Source: Advenella kashmirensis W13003 (GTDB taxonomy: Bacteria > Pseudomonadota > Gammaproteobacteria > Burkholderiales > Burkholderiaceae_B). Taken from it: DNA of 64,000 nt. Numbering within the stretch: the stretch's first letter is position 1; every line of letters starts with the position of its first letter. A model generated the notes under the pieces. That model searched no databases, was not told the origin of the DNA, and was given only the letters and a program-made list of their open reading frames with translations. The position numbers and the translations under genes are program-made. The DNA lies in contig NZ_KI650981.1 in assembly GCF_000506985.1 (NCBI RefSeq), forward strand, positions 481,028 to 545,027. Direction: 5' to 3'. Below, piece after piece: positions 9,702 through 19,729 of the stretch.

Positions 9702-9743
9702 TTAGAAACGGGATATCGGTCTTTCCCGATCTCCCGTTTCTAA
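9702..9743. terminator. Bidirectional hairpin between dppF and folK
   Basis: TTAGAAACGGGA (9702-9713) pairs perfectly with TCCCGTTTCTAA (9732-9743), and ATCGG/CCGAT extends the stem inward with one bulge on each side, leaving a 6-nt loop. It sits between convergent genes, so it can end both transcripts. No long T-run follows on either strand. Confidence 0.65.
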
Positions 9744-9811
9744 TACGCCATGTCGTTTGAAGGCGGCACGTGGTATTGAGTGGCGTGCCGTTTCATCAAG
9801 GTCTGCATTCT

Positions 9812-10306
9812 TTATCGTGGTTTGTCGTTATATTCAGAATGCAGGGCGATCGCCTGGTCTGCACAATCAGCCAGCCACTGTGCAATGGGCTTGTTGTGCA
9901 GAATCATGTCCGGCGCGATATCCAGCAATGGACGCAGGACGAAGGCGCGCAGGTGCATGCGAGGGTGGGGCAGAATCAGCTGGGGATCATCCTGGCGCAG
10001 ATCGTCGTAGCAGAGCACGTCGAGATCCAGCGTACGTGGCGCGTTGCGATACGGGCGCTGTCTGCCGTGCGCCAGTTCAATGTCTTGCAGCGCCTGTAGC
10101 AGATCTGATGCGGACAATTCCGTGGTGAGACGGGCGACCGCGTTGATGTAGTCCGGGCCGGTCGAATCGACCGGGCTGGTTCTATAGAAATCCGAAACCT
10201 GTTGCACAGCGGTATCGGGCAGGGCGCTGATGTCGTTCAGCGCCTGCTGGAGTGTGTCTTCACTTTCACCCAGATTGGATCCCAGACCGATATACGCCGT
10301 ATGCAT
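9812..10306 (-). CDS. folK: 2-amino-4-hydroxy-6-hydroxymethyldihydropteridine pyrophosphokinase (HPPK)
   Basis: A 164-residue folate-pathway enzyme that transfers pyrophosphate from ATP to 6-hydroxymethyl-dihydropterin. The start HTAYIGLGSNLGES and the metal-binding signature RNAPRTLDLDVLCYDD are diagnostic. ATG 10306, four bases after the pcnB stop, is preferred over an upstream in-frame GTG at 10342 inside pcnB because the protein then begins directly at the conserved YIGLGSN strand. It is the last gene of the minus-strand operon with pcnB. Confidence 0.94.
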   Translation of the reverse strand: MHTAYIGLGSNLGESEDTLQQALNDISALPDTAVQQVSDFYRTSPVDSTGPDYINAVARLTTELSASDLLQALQDIELAHGRQRPYRNAPRTLDLDVLCYDDLRQDDPQLILPHPRMHLRAFVLRPLLDIAPDMILHNKPIAQWLADCADQAIALHSEYNDKPR

Positions 10307-10310
10307 GAAT

Positions 10311-11714
10311 TTATGACGCCTGTGGCGGCGTTGACGGTGCACCGCCGCTAGAGGGGCTGCCGCCGGTACTGCTCTTGCGGGGGTTGCTGCGACGCTTGCG
10401 CCGTTTCCGGGGCGCGGCAGCGGGTGTGCCTTGTTGCTCGGCAGTAAGCGCTTCGATCATCTCGGTGCGTTCAGCCGGTGGTGCATCTGCCAGATCCATC
10501 CACCATTGCGCCAGTACGCTGTCAAATTCATGGCAGGCTGCGCGCAGCTGCAGGAAATCACAGGCTGCCCGAAAGCGCGGCTGTTCTGTCATGCGCCAGA
10601 TCTGCTTCGGGATGCGACGTTCAAAACGCGGCTGCATGAACCATATCTCACGCATATCTGCCGTATGTCTGCGCTGGATCGCCAGCTTGTTGATATGGTT
10701 ATCGATGACCAGATCAGCAGCCTGGCTCAGTGCCGGTACCGTGTGCTCCTTGCGTGCCAGATTCTTTTTCCAGTTGACGTCGACCAGGCGCCACAACAGG
10801 GCGGCAAACAGAAAACTGGGGCTCACGGATTTGCCTGCCCGCACCCGCTGGTCTGTCCGTTCCAGTGTGAGCTGGACGAATTGTTCTCCGCCGGGCTGCG
10901 CGAGGACCTGATCAATCAGGGGCAGCACGTTTTCATGCAGCCCTTCCTTGCGCAATTGTTGCAAAGCCGCGATGGCGTTGCCGCAAGTCAGCAGTTTGAG
11001 AATTTCGTCAAACAGGCGGGAATCCGGAACATTTTTGATGAGCCCCGCCAGACTGCGGATGGGGGCCTGCGTTCCGGGCTCGATCGTGCCATTGAGCTTG
11101 GAGGCAAACCGCACGGCGCGCAGCATGCGTACCGGGTCTTCGCGGAACCGTTTTTCCGGATCCCCGATCATGCGCACCAAATGGTTTTTGAGATCAGCCA
11201 CGCCATTGTGATAATCAATGACGGTTTCGTTGACCGGGTCGTAGTACAGTGCATTGAGCGTGAAATCCCGGCGCGCGGCATCTTCCTGCTGGGTGCCGAA
11301 TACGTTGTCGTTCAGGATCCGGCCGTCGGCGTCGGTGTGCTGGTCGCCTTGCGAGGGCGCGCGGAATGTAGAGGTTTCGATGATTTCCTGGCCGAATACC
11401 ACGTGCACCAGCTGGAAGCGGCGTCCGATGATGCGGGCGCGGCGAAAGAGCGGGCGGATTTCCTCGGGCGTGGCATTGGTGGCGACGTCAAAATCCTTGG
11501 GCTCATAGCCAAGTACGAGGTCGCGCACCGCGCCACCCACGATGAAGGCGTCGTAGCCTTTTTGCTGCAGCACTTCGCATACCTTGATGGCATTGCGGGA
11601 GACCAGGCGGCGGTCGATTTTATGCTGGGCCTGGGAGTACACCTGGCGTTTTTCTTTTGGAACGGGAGCGGCAAAAAGCCGGCTGACAAACGTTCGAATG
11701 GTGTTTTTGATCAT
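10311..11714 (-). CDS. pcnB: Poly(A) polymerase I
   Basis: A 467-residue nucleotidyltransferase that adds 3' poly(A) tails which promote RNA decay. The N-terminal catalytic part has GGAVRDLVLG and the metal-binding DFDVATNATPEE. The segment RRARIIGRRFQLVHVVFG separates PcnB from CCA-adding enzymes. The C-terminus is very basic (APRKRRKRRSNPRKS), as expected for an RNA-binding tail, followed by a Ser/Gly/Pro-rich end. It sits between the HAD phosphatase and folK, the usual beta-proteobacterial order. Confidence 0.95.
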   Translation of the reverse strand: MIKNTIRTFVSRLFAAPVPKEKRQVYSQAQHKIDRRLVSRNAIKVCEVLQQKGYDAFIVGGAVRDLVLGYEPKDFDVATNATPEEIRPLFRRARIIGRRFQLVHVVFGQEIIETSTFRAPSQGDQHTDADGRILNDNVFGTQQEDAARRDFTLNALYYDPVNETVIDYHNGVADLKNHLVRMIGDPEKRFREDPVRMLRAVRFASKLNGTIEPGTQAPIRSLAGLIKNVPDSRLFDEILKLLTCGNAIAALQQLRKEGLHENVLPLIDQVLAQPGGEQFVQLTLERTDQRVRAGKSVSPSFLFAALLWRLVDVNWKKNLARKEHTVPALSQAADLVIDNHINKLAIQRRHTADMREIWFMQPRFERRIPKQIWRMTEQPRFRAACDFLQLRAACHEFDSVLAQWWMDLADAPPAERTEMIEALTAEQQGTPAAAPRKRRKRRSNPRKSSTGGSPSSGGAPSTPPQAS

Positions 11715-11737
11715 GTGATTTTTGTTGTAGATTCCTG

Positions 11738-12418
11738 TTATTGCAAAGGAAATAAATCCAGAACCGGCCAGCCTTTTTCCCGGGCCAGTTCACGTAGCGG
11801 CGGAACCGGGTTGGTGGCAACCGGATGGCTGACCACCTCAAGCAGCGGAACGTCGTTCTGGGAATCGCTGTAGAACCAGGTTTCGGTAAAGTCTGCCAGT
11901 GTGAGGTCCATGTGCGCCAGCCATTCATTGACGCGGGTCACTTTGCCACCCTGATAGCTTGGCGTACCTGACACTTTACCCGTATAACGGCCATTTTTGT
12001 ACTCGGGCACCGTGCCAATGACGTGGGGAATGCCAAAGGCACGCGCCACCGGCGCAATGACGAACTCATTTGTTGCCGATACCAGGCAGCACAGGTCTCC
12101 CTGTTCCAGGTGTTTGGCAACCAGGGACACGGCCTCGTCGCGCATGGCCGGCCTGACCACTTCATGCATGTATTGTTCATGAAAGCGGGCCAGATCATAG
12201 GGAGTGTGCAGATTCAGAAAGCCCAGCATAAACTCGACCGATTCTTCGATTTTCAGTGTGCCAGCCGTATATTTTTCCATGAGTTCATGGTTTTTGGCCC
12301 GAACGATCTCCGGATCCCCGGCCCAGCCGTTGCGGGCCAGGAAGTCTACCCAGTGTCGGTCAGTATCGATGGGCAGCAGGGTGTGGTCAAGATCAAACAG
12401 GGCGAGTCGTTGCGTCAT
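11738..12418 (-). CDS. HAD-superfamily subfamily IB phosphatase
   Basis: A 226-residue HAD hydrolase. Motif I is LFDLDHTLLP (residues about 6-15, catalytic DxD), motif II lies in LVSATNEFV, and motif III/IV in YSDSQNDVPLLEVV. This is the SerB-like IB group common between hda and pcnB in beta-proteobacteria; the physiological substrate is unknown, and phosphoserine phosphatase activity cannot be assumed. It lies 17 bp after hda and 23 bp before pcnB, so it is most likely co-transcribed with both. Confidence 0.88.
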   Translation of the reverse strand: MTQRLALFDLDHTLLPIDTDRHWVDFLARNGWAGDPEIVRAKNHELMEKYTAGTLKIEESVEFMLGFLNLHTPYDLARFHEQYMHEVVRPAMRDEAVSLVAKHLEQGDLCCLVSATNEFVIAPVARAFGIPHVIGTVPEYKNGRYTGKVSGTPSYQGGKVTRVNEWLAHMDLTLADFTETWFYSDSQNDVPLLEVVSHPVATNPVPPLRELAREKGWPVLDLFPLQ

Positions 12419-12435
12419 ATTGGGTGCTTCGGATT

Positions 12436-13110
12436 TTACGAGTGTCTGGATTGAAGATAGGATTTTAACAAGGGAACGGTGATTGCCCGCTTTTCTGCGA
12501 GTGAATAGCGATCAAGGGCGTCCAGCAGCGAGGACAGGGCGCTCATATCCCGCGCATAGTAATTGAACATCCAGTTGGTTACATCGGTGCTCAGGGGGAT
12601 GCCTTTGTCCGCGGCACGTTGCAACAGCGCGTCGCGGCGCTCGTCGTCGCTGAGCGTTTCCAGGCGGTAAACCAGGTCCCAGCCAAGGCGCGTGCGCAGG
12701 TCTTCACGGATCTCCAGTTGGCGGGGCGGGCAGGGGCCGCTGCTCAGAAGGGTGAAGGCGCCTGGCGTGCCCTGGCGTGTTTTCCACTGGTTGAACAGGC
12801 CAAACAGCGCAGCTGCCTGGGCTTCCGACAGCGCCTGGACGTCATCAACGGCTATCAGGCCACCCGGCGCTACGGGTTCGCCTGGATCCGGCAGGCGATC
12901 TGTGGCAGCATTCAGGTAGATCCCTTGATGCTGGGTGGCGGCGCGCAGCAGGTGGGTTTTGCCGCTGCCATGTTCGCCCCACAGGTAAATGCCTTGTCCT
13001 GCTTCAAGCGCCAACAGACGGCTGACGGCCTCGTCGTTGCGGCCACTGACAAAATTGTCAAAGCGGGGCGGTACGACCGGCAGGACATCAAGAATAAGTT
13101 GTTCAGTCAT
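12436..13110 (-). CDS. hda: DnaA regulatory inactivator Hda
   Basis: A 224-residue DnaA-like AAA+ protein that, with the loaded beta clamp, stimulates hydrolysis of DnaA-bound ATP and so limits re-initiation. The N-terminus MTEQLILDVLPVVPPRFDNFV includes the short clamp-binding QL-containing segment. Walker A is GEHGSGKTH, Walker B LIAVDDVQAL, and the sensor-2 region is YYARDMSALSSLLDALDRYSL. It lacks the DNA-binding domain IV of DnaA, as expected from the length. Its start overlaps the stop of the upstream permease gene by four bases. Confidence 0.92.
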   Translation of the reverse strand: MTEQLILDVLPVVPPRFDNFVSGRNDEAVSRLLALEAGQGIYLWGEHGSGKTHLLRAATQHQGIYLNAATDRLPDPGEPVAPGGLIAVDDVQALSEAQAAALFGLFNQWKTRQGTPGAFTLLSSGPCPPRQLEIREDLRTRLGWDLVYRLETLSDDERRDALLQRAADKGIPLSTDVTNWMFNYYARDMSALSSLLDALDRYSLAEKRAITVPLLKSYLQSRHS

Positions 13111-14171
13111 GTTTTGTAAAAATCACTGCGACGATACTGGCCGTAGACACGGCGGATCAGGACCGACAGGGCGGCGCTGATGGGCAGGGCCATCAGCACG
13201 CCGAAGAAACCGAAAATCTGTCCGAAGACAAACAGCGCAAAAATAATGACCAGCGGATGCAGGCCGATACGTTCTCCCATGATTTTGGGAGTCAGTACCA
13301 TGCCTTCCAGTATCTGTCCCAGCCCGTAGACAATGGCAACGGATATCAGGCCATAATAATTGTCAAATTGCAGCAACGCCGACAAAATGGCCAGCAACAG
13401 CCCGAATGTCACGCCCAGGTACGGAATAAACACCAACATGCCGGTCAGTACGCCAATCGGAATCGCGCTTTCAAATCCGGCCAGCGACAGTCCCACGCTG
13501 TAATAAGCAGCCAGAATCAGCATAACCAGAATCTGGCCACGCAGGAAACTGGACAAAAGCCGGTCAATATCGCGAAATACGCTAAGCGTACCATTCAGGA
13601 AGCGGCGAGGGATGACTTCGCGTATGGACAGAATGAATTTATCCCAGTCGAACAACAGATAAACCAGCACGACGGGCGTAATCAGCAGGTTGACGAAGAA
13701 GAAAATGACTGCCGATCCACTGGATTTGGCATAGGCAATAATCGTGGTGGTCAGGCTGTCGGTGCCGGTAATGGCATCTTGCAGAACTTCGCGGATCTTG
13801 AGAATATCAATTTCGGCCGATACACCGAACAGATGGTTCAGACGGGGGGCCAGATTGATATTGTACTGCGCTACCCACCCTGGCAACTGTTCAAAGGCCA
13901 GTCCGACCTCCTTGCGTACCAGGGGAATCACGATCAGCAGGACGCCCAGTATGACGGCGACCAGCAGAAAAAACATGATAGCCACCGCCAGCCAGCGCGG
14001 CAGCCTGAGGGCGACCAGCATATTGACGCCCGGCACCAGAATGTAGGCCAGCGCCATGCCCAGCATGAAGGGAGTAAGAACAGGCGACAGGATATATAGC
14101 AGAACGAGCAGGACCAGACCGACTCCTGACCAGAGAAGGGTCTGTTTCCGGCGCAAAATATATTCGTTCAT
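13107..14171 (-). CDS. AI-2E family transporter (PerM-like membrane protein)
   Basis: A 354-residue polytopic membrane protein with about seven to eight hydrophobic segments (for example LLWSGVGLVLLVLLYILSPVLTPF and WLAVAIMFFLLVAVILGVLL) and the family-typical C-terminal part GLGQILEGMVLTPKIMGERIGLHPLVIIFAL. The family includes TqsA-type exporters and many members of unknown substrate. In beta-proteobacteria this gene regularly precedes hda and is divergent from purM, as here. The ATGA overlap with hda shows they are translated together. Confidence 0.9.
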   Translation of the reverse strand: MNEYILRRKQTLLWSGVGLVLLVLLYILSPVLTPFMLGMALAYILVPGVNMLVALRLPRWLAVAIMFFLLVAVILGVLLIVIPLVRKEVGLAFEQLPGWVAQYNINLAPRLNHLFGVSAEIDILKIREVLQDAITGTDSLTTTIIAYAKSSGSAVIFFFVNLLITPVVLVYLLFDWDKFILSIREVIPRRFLNGTLSVFRDIDRLLSSFLRGQILVMLILAAYYSVGLSLAGFESAIPIGVLTGMLVFIPYLGVTFGLLLAILSALLQFDNYYGLISVAIVYGLGQILEGMVLTPKIMGERIGLHPLVIIFALFVFGQIFGFFGVLMALPISAALSVLIRRVYGQYRRSDFYKT

Positions 14172-14231
14172 CGTAAAATAAGGCCTTCCTGTTCAATTTA
14201 TTGACATTTTACATATTTAGGCAGCCTGCTC

Positions 14232-15281
14232 ATGACAAATTCAAACAAATCTTCCTTAACGTATCGCGATGCGGGCGTGGATATCGACGCCGGGGATGCA
14301 CTGGTTGACCGGATCAAGCCGCTGGCGGCCAAAACCATGCGCGAAGGCGTCATGGCCGGTATCGGTGGATTTGGCGCTTTGTTTGAAGTACCCAAGAAAT
14401 ATCGTGAGCCTGTCCTGGTATCCGGCACCGACGGCGTGGGTACCAAACTGCGCCTGGCCTTCGAGTGGAATCGCCATGACACGGTCGGAATTGACCTGGT
14501 GGCCATGAGTGTCAACGACATTCTGGTGCAGGGCGCAGAGCCGCTGTTTTTCCTGGATTACTTCGCTTGCGGCAAGCTGTCGGTCGACACGGCGGCGCAG
14601 GTCGTAGGCGGCATTGCCAAGGGGTGTGAACTGTCCGGTTGTGCCCTGATCGGCGGTGAAACGGCTGAAATGCCCGGCATGTACCCCGACGGCGAGTATG
14701 ATCTGGCCGGTTTCGCAGTGGGCGCAGTTGATAAGTCTGCCATTATTGATGGCAAAAGCATCGCCGAAGGCGACCGCATTCTGGGGCTGGCTTCCAGTGG
14801 TGCGCACTCCAATGGCTTTTCCCTGATCCGCAAGATTCTGGAACGCGCCGGCAGCCGCCCGGACGACGATTTTCATGGCCAGCCGCTGGCCGACGTTGTC
14901 ATGGCACCTACCCGTATCTACGTTAAGCAGGTCCTGGCCGCTCTTGCCAAACACGGCACGGACATCAAAGGGCTGGCGCACATTACCGGTGGCGGGCTGC
15001 TGGATAATGTCCCCCGTATTCTTCAGAAAGGCCTGAGCGCACGCATCAGCCAATCGGCCTGGACATTGCCGCCGCTGTTCCAGTGGTTGCAGCAGGAAGG
15101 GCAGGTTGCCGACACCGAAATGCACCGTGTCTTCAACTGCGGCATTGGCATGGTGATTGTGGTTACCGCCGATCAGGCCCCGGCGATCAGCGCGACGCTG
15201 CAGGAACAAGGCGAAACCGTTTACGATCTGGGCGAAGTGGTTCGCCAGGAAGACGGCATGCCGCAGGCAGTTGTGGTGTAA
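14232..15281 (+). CDS. purM: Phosphoribosylformylglycinamidine cyclo-ligase (AIR synthetase)
   Basis: A 349-residue enzyme of purine synthesis that closes the imidazole ring of FGAM with ATP. Landmarks are [22 protein letters not shown] at the N-terminus, [10 protein letters not shown], the ATP-loop [32 protein letters not shown] and [15 protein letters not shown]. Length and start are standard for the family. It is transcribed alone, divergent from the permease/hda operon and convergent with miaA, with only 16 bp before the miaA stop. Confidence 0.97.
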   Translation: MTNSNKSSLTYRDAGVDIDAGDALVDRIKPLAAKTMREGVMAGIGGFGALFEVPKKYREPVLVSGTDGVGTKLRLAFEWNRHDTVGIDLVAMSVNDILVQGAEPLFFLDYFACGKLSVDTAAQVVGGIAKGCELSGCALIGGETAEMPGMYPDGEYDLAGFAVGAVDKSAIIDGKSIAEGDRILGLASSGAHSNGFSLIRKILERAGSRPDDDFHGQPLADVVMAPTRIYVKQVLAALAKHGTDIKGLAHITGGGLLDNVPRILQKGLSARISQSAWTLPPLFQWLQQEGQVADTEMHRVFNCGIGMVIVVTADQAPAISATLQEQGETVYDLGEVVRQEDGMPQAVVV

Positions 15282-15297
15282 GGGTCAATAGGGGGGC

Positions 15298-16242
15298 TTA
15301 AGAGTGCTCCCTTTGCTCCATTAAAGGGGCGGCGGCCTCAATGACCCGGGTGGCGACATCCGGAGCCAGACAATCAATCACGTGACGATCCGGCATGCTG
15401 CGCAGCCAGGTCAGTTGGCGCTTGGCCAGTTGCCGGGTGGCTGCGATACCTTTTTCGCGGGCTTGTCCCAACGTATCGTGGCCGGCAAGATGTCGCCAGA
15501 GCTGTCGATAGCCGACACAGCGGATGGATGGCAAATCCTCGTTCAGATCGCCTCGCGCCCGCAGTTGCTGTACCTCTTGCACAAATCCCTTTTCCAGCAT
15601 CTGGTCAAAACGCTGCGCAATCCGTTCATGCAATTGCGTGCGTTCCGATGGTTCCAGGCTGACAATGTGGAAAGTATCGGTTGCGGTTCGTTCACCGGGC
15701 TGTTCGATCAGGCTGGAATAGGGCTGGCCGGTGATCAGGCAGACTTCAAGCATGCGCTGGATGCGCTGGCGGTCATTGGGAGACAGGCGCGCTGCGGTAA
15801 CAGGATCAAGGCGCTTTAGCGTATCGTGCACAAACGGCCAGCCCTGCTGTTGCGCCATCGTATCGATCTTCGCACGGATTTGCGGGTCGGCCTGCGGCAG
15901 TGCATGCAAGCCCTGGCGTAGCGCGTTGAAGTACATCATGGTCCCGCCGGCCAGTACCGGAATTCGGCCACGCGCACGAATCTGCTCAATCAGCTGTTGC
16001 GTATCCTGCACAAACTGGGCAGCGCTATATGATTCTGTGGGATCACGGATGTCCAGCAGGTGCTGCGGGGTCTGGGCCTGTTCAGCGGGTGTGGGTTTGG
16101 CCGTACCGATATCCATGCCGGTATAGATGGTGGCTGAATCCACGTTGATGATTTCGATGGGCCAGCGCTGTGCCAGCGCCAGCACACTGGCACTTTTCCC
16201 TGACGCCGTAGGTCCGGCGAGACAAAATACTGCTTGTGTCAC
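15298..16242 (-). CDS. miaA: tRNA dimethylallyltransferase
   Basis: A 314-residue enzyme that transfers a dimethylallyl group to A37 of tRNAs reading UNN codons. It shows the P-loop GPTASGKS, the [18 protein letters not shown] segment, [10 protein letters not shown], and [12 protein letters not shown] near the C-terminus. GTG 16242 is chosen because it overlaps the mutL stop as GTGA and places the P-loop at residue 10; the longer frame to 16314 runs into mutL. It is the last gene of tsaE-amiC-mutL-miaA, the same order as in E. coli, but hfq does not follow; purM lies there in the opposite direction. Confidence 0.95.
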   Translation of the reverse strand: MTQAVFCLAGPTASGKSASVLALAQRWPIEIINVDSATIYTGMDIGTAKPTPAEQAQTPQHLLDIRDPTESYSAAQFVQDTQQLIEQIRARGRIPVLAGGTMMYFNALRQGLHALPQADPQIRAKIDTMAQQQGWPFVHDTLKRLDPVTAARLSPNDRQRIQRMLEVCLITGQPYSSLIEQPGERTATDTFHIVSLEPSERTQLHERIAQRFDQMLEKGFVQEVQQLRARGDLNEDLPSIRCVGYRQLWRHLAGHDTLGQAREKGIAATRQLAKRQLTWLRSMPDRHVIDCLAPDVATRVIEAAAPLMEQREHS

Positions 16243-18182
16243 TGACCACGCATGAACAGACGATCCAGGTCGTTCATGCTCCACTGAAACCAGGTCGGGC
16301 GCCCGTGATTGCACTGGTTGGCGCGTTCTGTATGTTCCATCTGGCGCAGCAGGGCGTTCATTTCTTCAATTGTGAGCCGACGATTGGCGCGGACCGATCC
16401 ATGGCATGCCATGGTCGACAGTAACTCGTTGCGCTGGCCGGTCAATTGTTCGGAATGGCCTACCATGTCCAGTTCCTTGAGCACGTTCAGTACCAGCGAT
16501 TCAATGTCGCCGCCGGCCAGCAGACCGGGCACTGAACGAACGGCCAGGGAACGCGGTCCGGTCGCGCTGAGTGTCAGTCCGAGTGTCGTCAGTTGGTCCT
16601 GATGGCTTTCCATGATGGCGATATCACGCTCGGAACAATGGATGACATACGGTACCAGCAGTTCCTGCTGCGGCAGGGCCTGTTGGTCGAGCAGCGTTTT
16701 CAGGCGTTCGTACACGACTCGTTCGTGGGCGGCATGCATATCTACAAGAATGAGCCCCCTGGCGTTTTGTGCCAGAATATAGATGCCATGCAATTGCCCC
16801 AGGGCCATGCCCAACGGATAAGGATCGGCTGCATCGCCAGAATCGGGCAGACCGGTTCCGGCGACCCCATTGCGACTCGTAAGACCGATGTCGTTGAGCA
16901 CATGTATGGGCGATGATGGTTCATTTTCGGCGCCATTTAAATGGCGCGCAACGGGGTCCGCCGGGGCATAAAACTGCTTCCAGCTTTCTGATGGCACGGA
17001 GGCAGGGGTGTGTAAGTGCAGGGAAGGCTGGTAGCCGGGGGTGACCCGGGAGCCGGTCGATCCGTTTATCGGGCTGGAAGACAGGGAATAATGTTGCGTT
17101 GCAGATGTTTGCGGTCCGCTTCCCGTTTCGTCCATTGCGGGTTGCAGTCCAGCAGGCAGTCTGGCGGGCAGTGCGTTGGCTGCAGACGCTTCCCCGCCGA
17201 CCCCGGCCAGCGCTTCAGTCAGGACCTGCCCGACGAAGCGGTGTATGGCGCCGCTGTCACGGAAGCGCACTTCGTGCTTGGCAGGATGGACGTTTACATC
17301 GACGGCCGCAGGATCAATTTCCAGAAACAACACATAAGCCGGCTGGCGGTCTCCATGCAGGACATCGGAGTATGCCGCGCGCACCGCGTGCGTTACCGTT
17401 CTGTCCCGGACGAATCGACCGTTGACGTAAAGATACTGGCGATCGGCACGCGCCCTTGCTGCATTGGGCAGTGTGGTCAGGCCGTGCAGGCTGGCGGCCG
17501 GCAAGCGGGCCTCAATCGGGAGGCCAGCCTGGGTGAACTCGTTGCCAAGCACATCGCGAATGCGCTGCAGGGCGTCCACAGGCATCCATTGTCTGTAGGC
17601 CTTGCCGTTGTGGAACAGGCGGAAGGCGATGTCCGGATTGGCCAGCGCAATGCGTTCGGCTACTACAACGCAGTGACCCAGTTCGGTCCCTTCTGACTTC
17701 AGGAACTTGCGGCGCGCCGGGACGGCATCGAACAACTGACGAACATCAATGGTTGTGCCGATACTACCTGCTGCGGGACCGACCTGCAGAGCCGTACCAT
17801 CAATCTGCCAGGCGTGATCGTCGTCGGCGGTGCGCGAGGTCAGCGTCAGGCGGGCGACCGAGGCAATCGAGGCCAGCGCCTCGCCTCGAAAACCCATGGA
17901 GCTGACCGATTCCAGATCATCCAGGCTGTTGATTTTACTGGTGGCGTGACGGGTGAGCGCGAGCGTCAGTTCGTCCTTGGGAATACCGTGACCGTCGTCT
18001 GTAATGCAAATACGGCGAATGCCCCCGCCATCGAGCCGGATTTCGATGCTGCGCGCACCGGCGTCCAGCGCGTTCTCCAGCAATTCCTTCAATACGGAGG
18101 CCGGGCGTTCAATGACTTCACCGGCGGCGATCTGGCTGATCAGCGTGTCGGGAAGAGCGGCGATATGGCGGCGTTCGGGCAT
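16239..18182 (-). CDS. mutL: DNA mismatch repair protein MutL, endonuclease type
   Basis: A 647-residue mismatch-repair protein. The N-terminal GHKL ATPase has [17 protein letters not shown] and GFRGEAL. The middle (about residues 340-450) is a variable, Ser/Pro-rich linker. The C-terminal domain has [12 protein letters not shown], matching the endonuclease motif DQHA(X)2E(X)4E except for Q to M, plus ACHGSVRAN, a CNHGRP motif and a terminal FMR. E. coli MutL lacks these, so this protein probably nicks DNA itself. ATG 18182 ([23 protein letters not shown]) is the normal start; the longer frame to 18362 crosses the amiC terminator. Confidence 0.96.
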   Translation of the reverse strand: MPERRHIAALPDTLISQIAAGEVIERPASVLKELLENALDAGARSIEIRLDGGGIRRICITDDGHGIPKDELTLALTRHATSKINSLDDLESVSSMGFRGEALASIASVARLTLTSRTADDDHAWQIDGTALQVGPAAGSIGTTIDVRQLFDAVPARRKFLKSEGTELGHCVVVAERIALANPDIAFRLFHNGKAYRQWMPVDALQRIRDVLGNEFTQAGLPIEARLPAASLHGLTTLPNAARARADRQYLYVNGRFVRDRTVTHAVRAAYSDVLHGDRQPAYVLFLEIDPAAVDVNVHPAKHEVRFRDSGAIHRFVGQVLTEALAGVGGEASAANALPARLPAGLQPAMDETGSGPQTSATQHYSLSSSPINGSTGSRVTPGYQPSLHLHTPASVPSESWKQFYAPADPVARHLNGAENEPSSPIHVLNDIGLTSRNGVAGTGLPDSGDAADPYPLGMALGQLHGIYILAQNARGLILVDMHAAHERVVYERLKTLLDQQALPQQELLVPYVIHCSERDIAIMESHQDQLTTLGLTLSATGPRSLAVRSVPGLLAGGDIESLVLNVLKELDMVGHSEQLTGQRNELLSTMACHGSVRANRRLTIEEMNALLRQMEHTERANQCNHGRPTWFQWSMNDLDRLFMRGQ

Positions 18183-18282
18183 GAGCAAGATTAAAAAAGC
18201 AGTGCAATAGTGCATTTTAGCTTGTTTGGACGGCCTCGTGCTTGCGGTTTGTCGCGGCCGCGATGCGCAGGTACAAATGAAA

Positions 18283-18303
18283 AATGCCTCGGGCAGAGGC
18301 ATT
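18283..18303 (-). terminator. Intrinsic terminator of amiC
   Basis: AATGCCTC-GGGCA-GAGGCATT is a perfect 8-bp stem. On the minus strand it is followed by TTTTCATTTG. It lies about 95 bp beyond the amiC stop and upstream of mutL, so mutL may be read partly through it or from its own promoter. Confidence 0.75.
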
Positions 18304-18397
18304 GTGAGGCGGGGGCGATGATTAACGCGCCGTTCAGGCAGCAAGGCGGCCGTGCCAGGCACGACCGGCGCGTCGGACGCGTGTCAGGAAAAACGGA

Positions 18398-19729
18398 TCA
18401 GCCGACGCGCGCCAGCGGCGGGTTGGTTGAGAAGTAATCATTCATCCCAGAGAAAATCGCCTGGGCGATCTGGCGCTGGTTAGCCGGACTACGCAGGAAA
18501 TTTTCCTCTTGCGGATTGCTGATGAATGCAGTTTCAACCAGGATGGAAGGGATATCCGGTGCCTTGAGCACGGCAAAGCCGGCCTGTTCAACCTTGCGAC
18601 TGTGGATGCCGTTGATTCGCGCCAGCGAGCCCAGCACGCGATGTCCGATTTTGAGAGAATCGTTGATCTGCGCGTTGGTGGACATATCCAGAAGTACGCT
18701 CGCGGTTTGCCGGTCATGCGAGCCGATGTCCAGGCCGCCGATCAGATCCGAGGCGTTTTCTTTCTTGGCCAGCCATCTTGCGGCAGCGCTGGACGCGCCG
18801 TTGCGGGATAGTGCAAATACCGACGTGCCACGCGCGGAGCGATTGGTAAAGGCATCGGCATGAATGGAGACAAACAGATCGGCCTTGACGCGACGCGCTT
18901 TTTGCACCCGCACATGCAGTGGCACGAAGAAATCAGAGTCGCGGGTCATATAGGCCCGCATATTGGGTTGTGAATTGATGACATCGCGCAGATGACGGCC
19001 GATGGCCAGCACAATGTCTTTTTCACGTGTGCCGCGTCCGCCGATGGCGCCCGGGTCTTCTCCGCCATGGCCGGGGTCAATCGCCACCAGGATGGGGCGA
19101 TTGGGGTTGGCACGCGATGGCTGGCGCCCGGCCGTGGCCGGATTGACCTGGCCGCTGACGGACGGAACGGGCGCATTGCTGTTGTTCTGGGCCAGATTGT
19201 CCAGGACCTGGGCCAGTGGATCGTTTTCCAGGTCCTGAGCAAGCGCCAGGATCGGATCCTTGGCCACTTTTGGATAAAGGTCAAGTACCAGACGGTACTG
19301 GTAATCGCCTACCGGTTTCAAGGTAAATACCTGGGGCGCAATATCCTGTTTCAGGTCAAAAACCAGGCGCACCACATCGGCCCGGTTCTGGGCGACACGT
19401 ACCGTTGAGATATAGGGATCATTGGGACGAATTTTGGAAATCAGCGAATTGAGTGCCTGGCTGATGCTCAGGCCCTGGATATCCACGACCAGGCGATTCG
19501 GGCCGCTGAGCATAAAGTGTTCGGCTTTGAGCGGCGCGTTCAATTCCAGCGTGACCCGCGTATATTCGTCGGCCGGCCAGGTACGAACGGCCAGAATTTG
19601 TCCGCCTGCAGCCGAGGCGACTTTTGAGATGACAGGGAGGGACAGCAGCGTGGCTGACGCACCCAGAATACGCCGACGACTTATTTTTCGCTGGTTGGCG
19701 TTCCCCTGTGAATGAGCTGTGTTATCCAT
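18398..19729 (-). CDS. amiC: N-acetylmuramoyl-L-alanine amidase with AMIN domain (AmiC-type), Tat signal
   Basis: A 443-residue periplasmic cell-wall hydrolase. The N-terminus has a twin-arginine signal (SRRRILGASATLLSLPVISKVASA). An AMIN targeting domain follows (about 45-150, ILAVRTWPADEYTRVTLEL), then a linker, then an Amidase_3 domain with zinc and catalytic residues in VAIDPGHGGEDPGA, SIHADAF and LVETAFISNPQEE. It splits daughter-cell peptidoglycan and depends on activators such as EnvC/NlpD in related systems. The start ATG 19729 has AAGGG upstream and overlaps the end of tsaE by 49 bp. Confidence 0.93.
   Translation of the reverse strand: MDNTAHSQGNANQRKISRRRILGASATLLSLPVISKVASAAGGQILAVRTWPADEYTRVTLELNAPLKAEHFMLSGPNRLVVDIQGLSISQALNSLISKIRPNDPYISTVRVAQNRADVVRLVFDLKQDIAPQVFTLKPVGDYQYRLVLDLYPKVAKDPILALAQDLENDPLAQVLDNLAQNNSNAPVPSVSGQVNPATAGRQPSRANPNRPILVAIDPGHGGEDPGAIGGRGTREKDIVLAIGRHLRDVINSQPNMRAYMTRDSDFFVPLHVRVQKARRVKADLFVSIHADAFTNRSARGTSVFALSRNGASSAAARWLAKKENASDLIGGLDIGSHDRQTASVLLDMSTNAQINDSLKIGHRVLGSLARINGIHSRKVEQAGFAVLKAPDIPSILVETAFISNPQEENFLRSPANQRQIAQAIFSGMNDYFSTNPPLARVG

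Noticed and set aside
10431..11873. 480-codon plus-strand ORF opposite pcnB
   Set aside because: Antisense shadow of a clear poly(A) polymerase gene; no Shine-Dalgarno or family features.
14192..14220. purM promoter with TTGACA at 14201
   Set aside because: A consensus -35 is present, but no acceptable -10 lies 15-19 bp downstream before the start codon.
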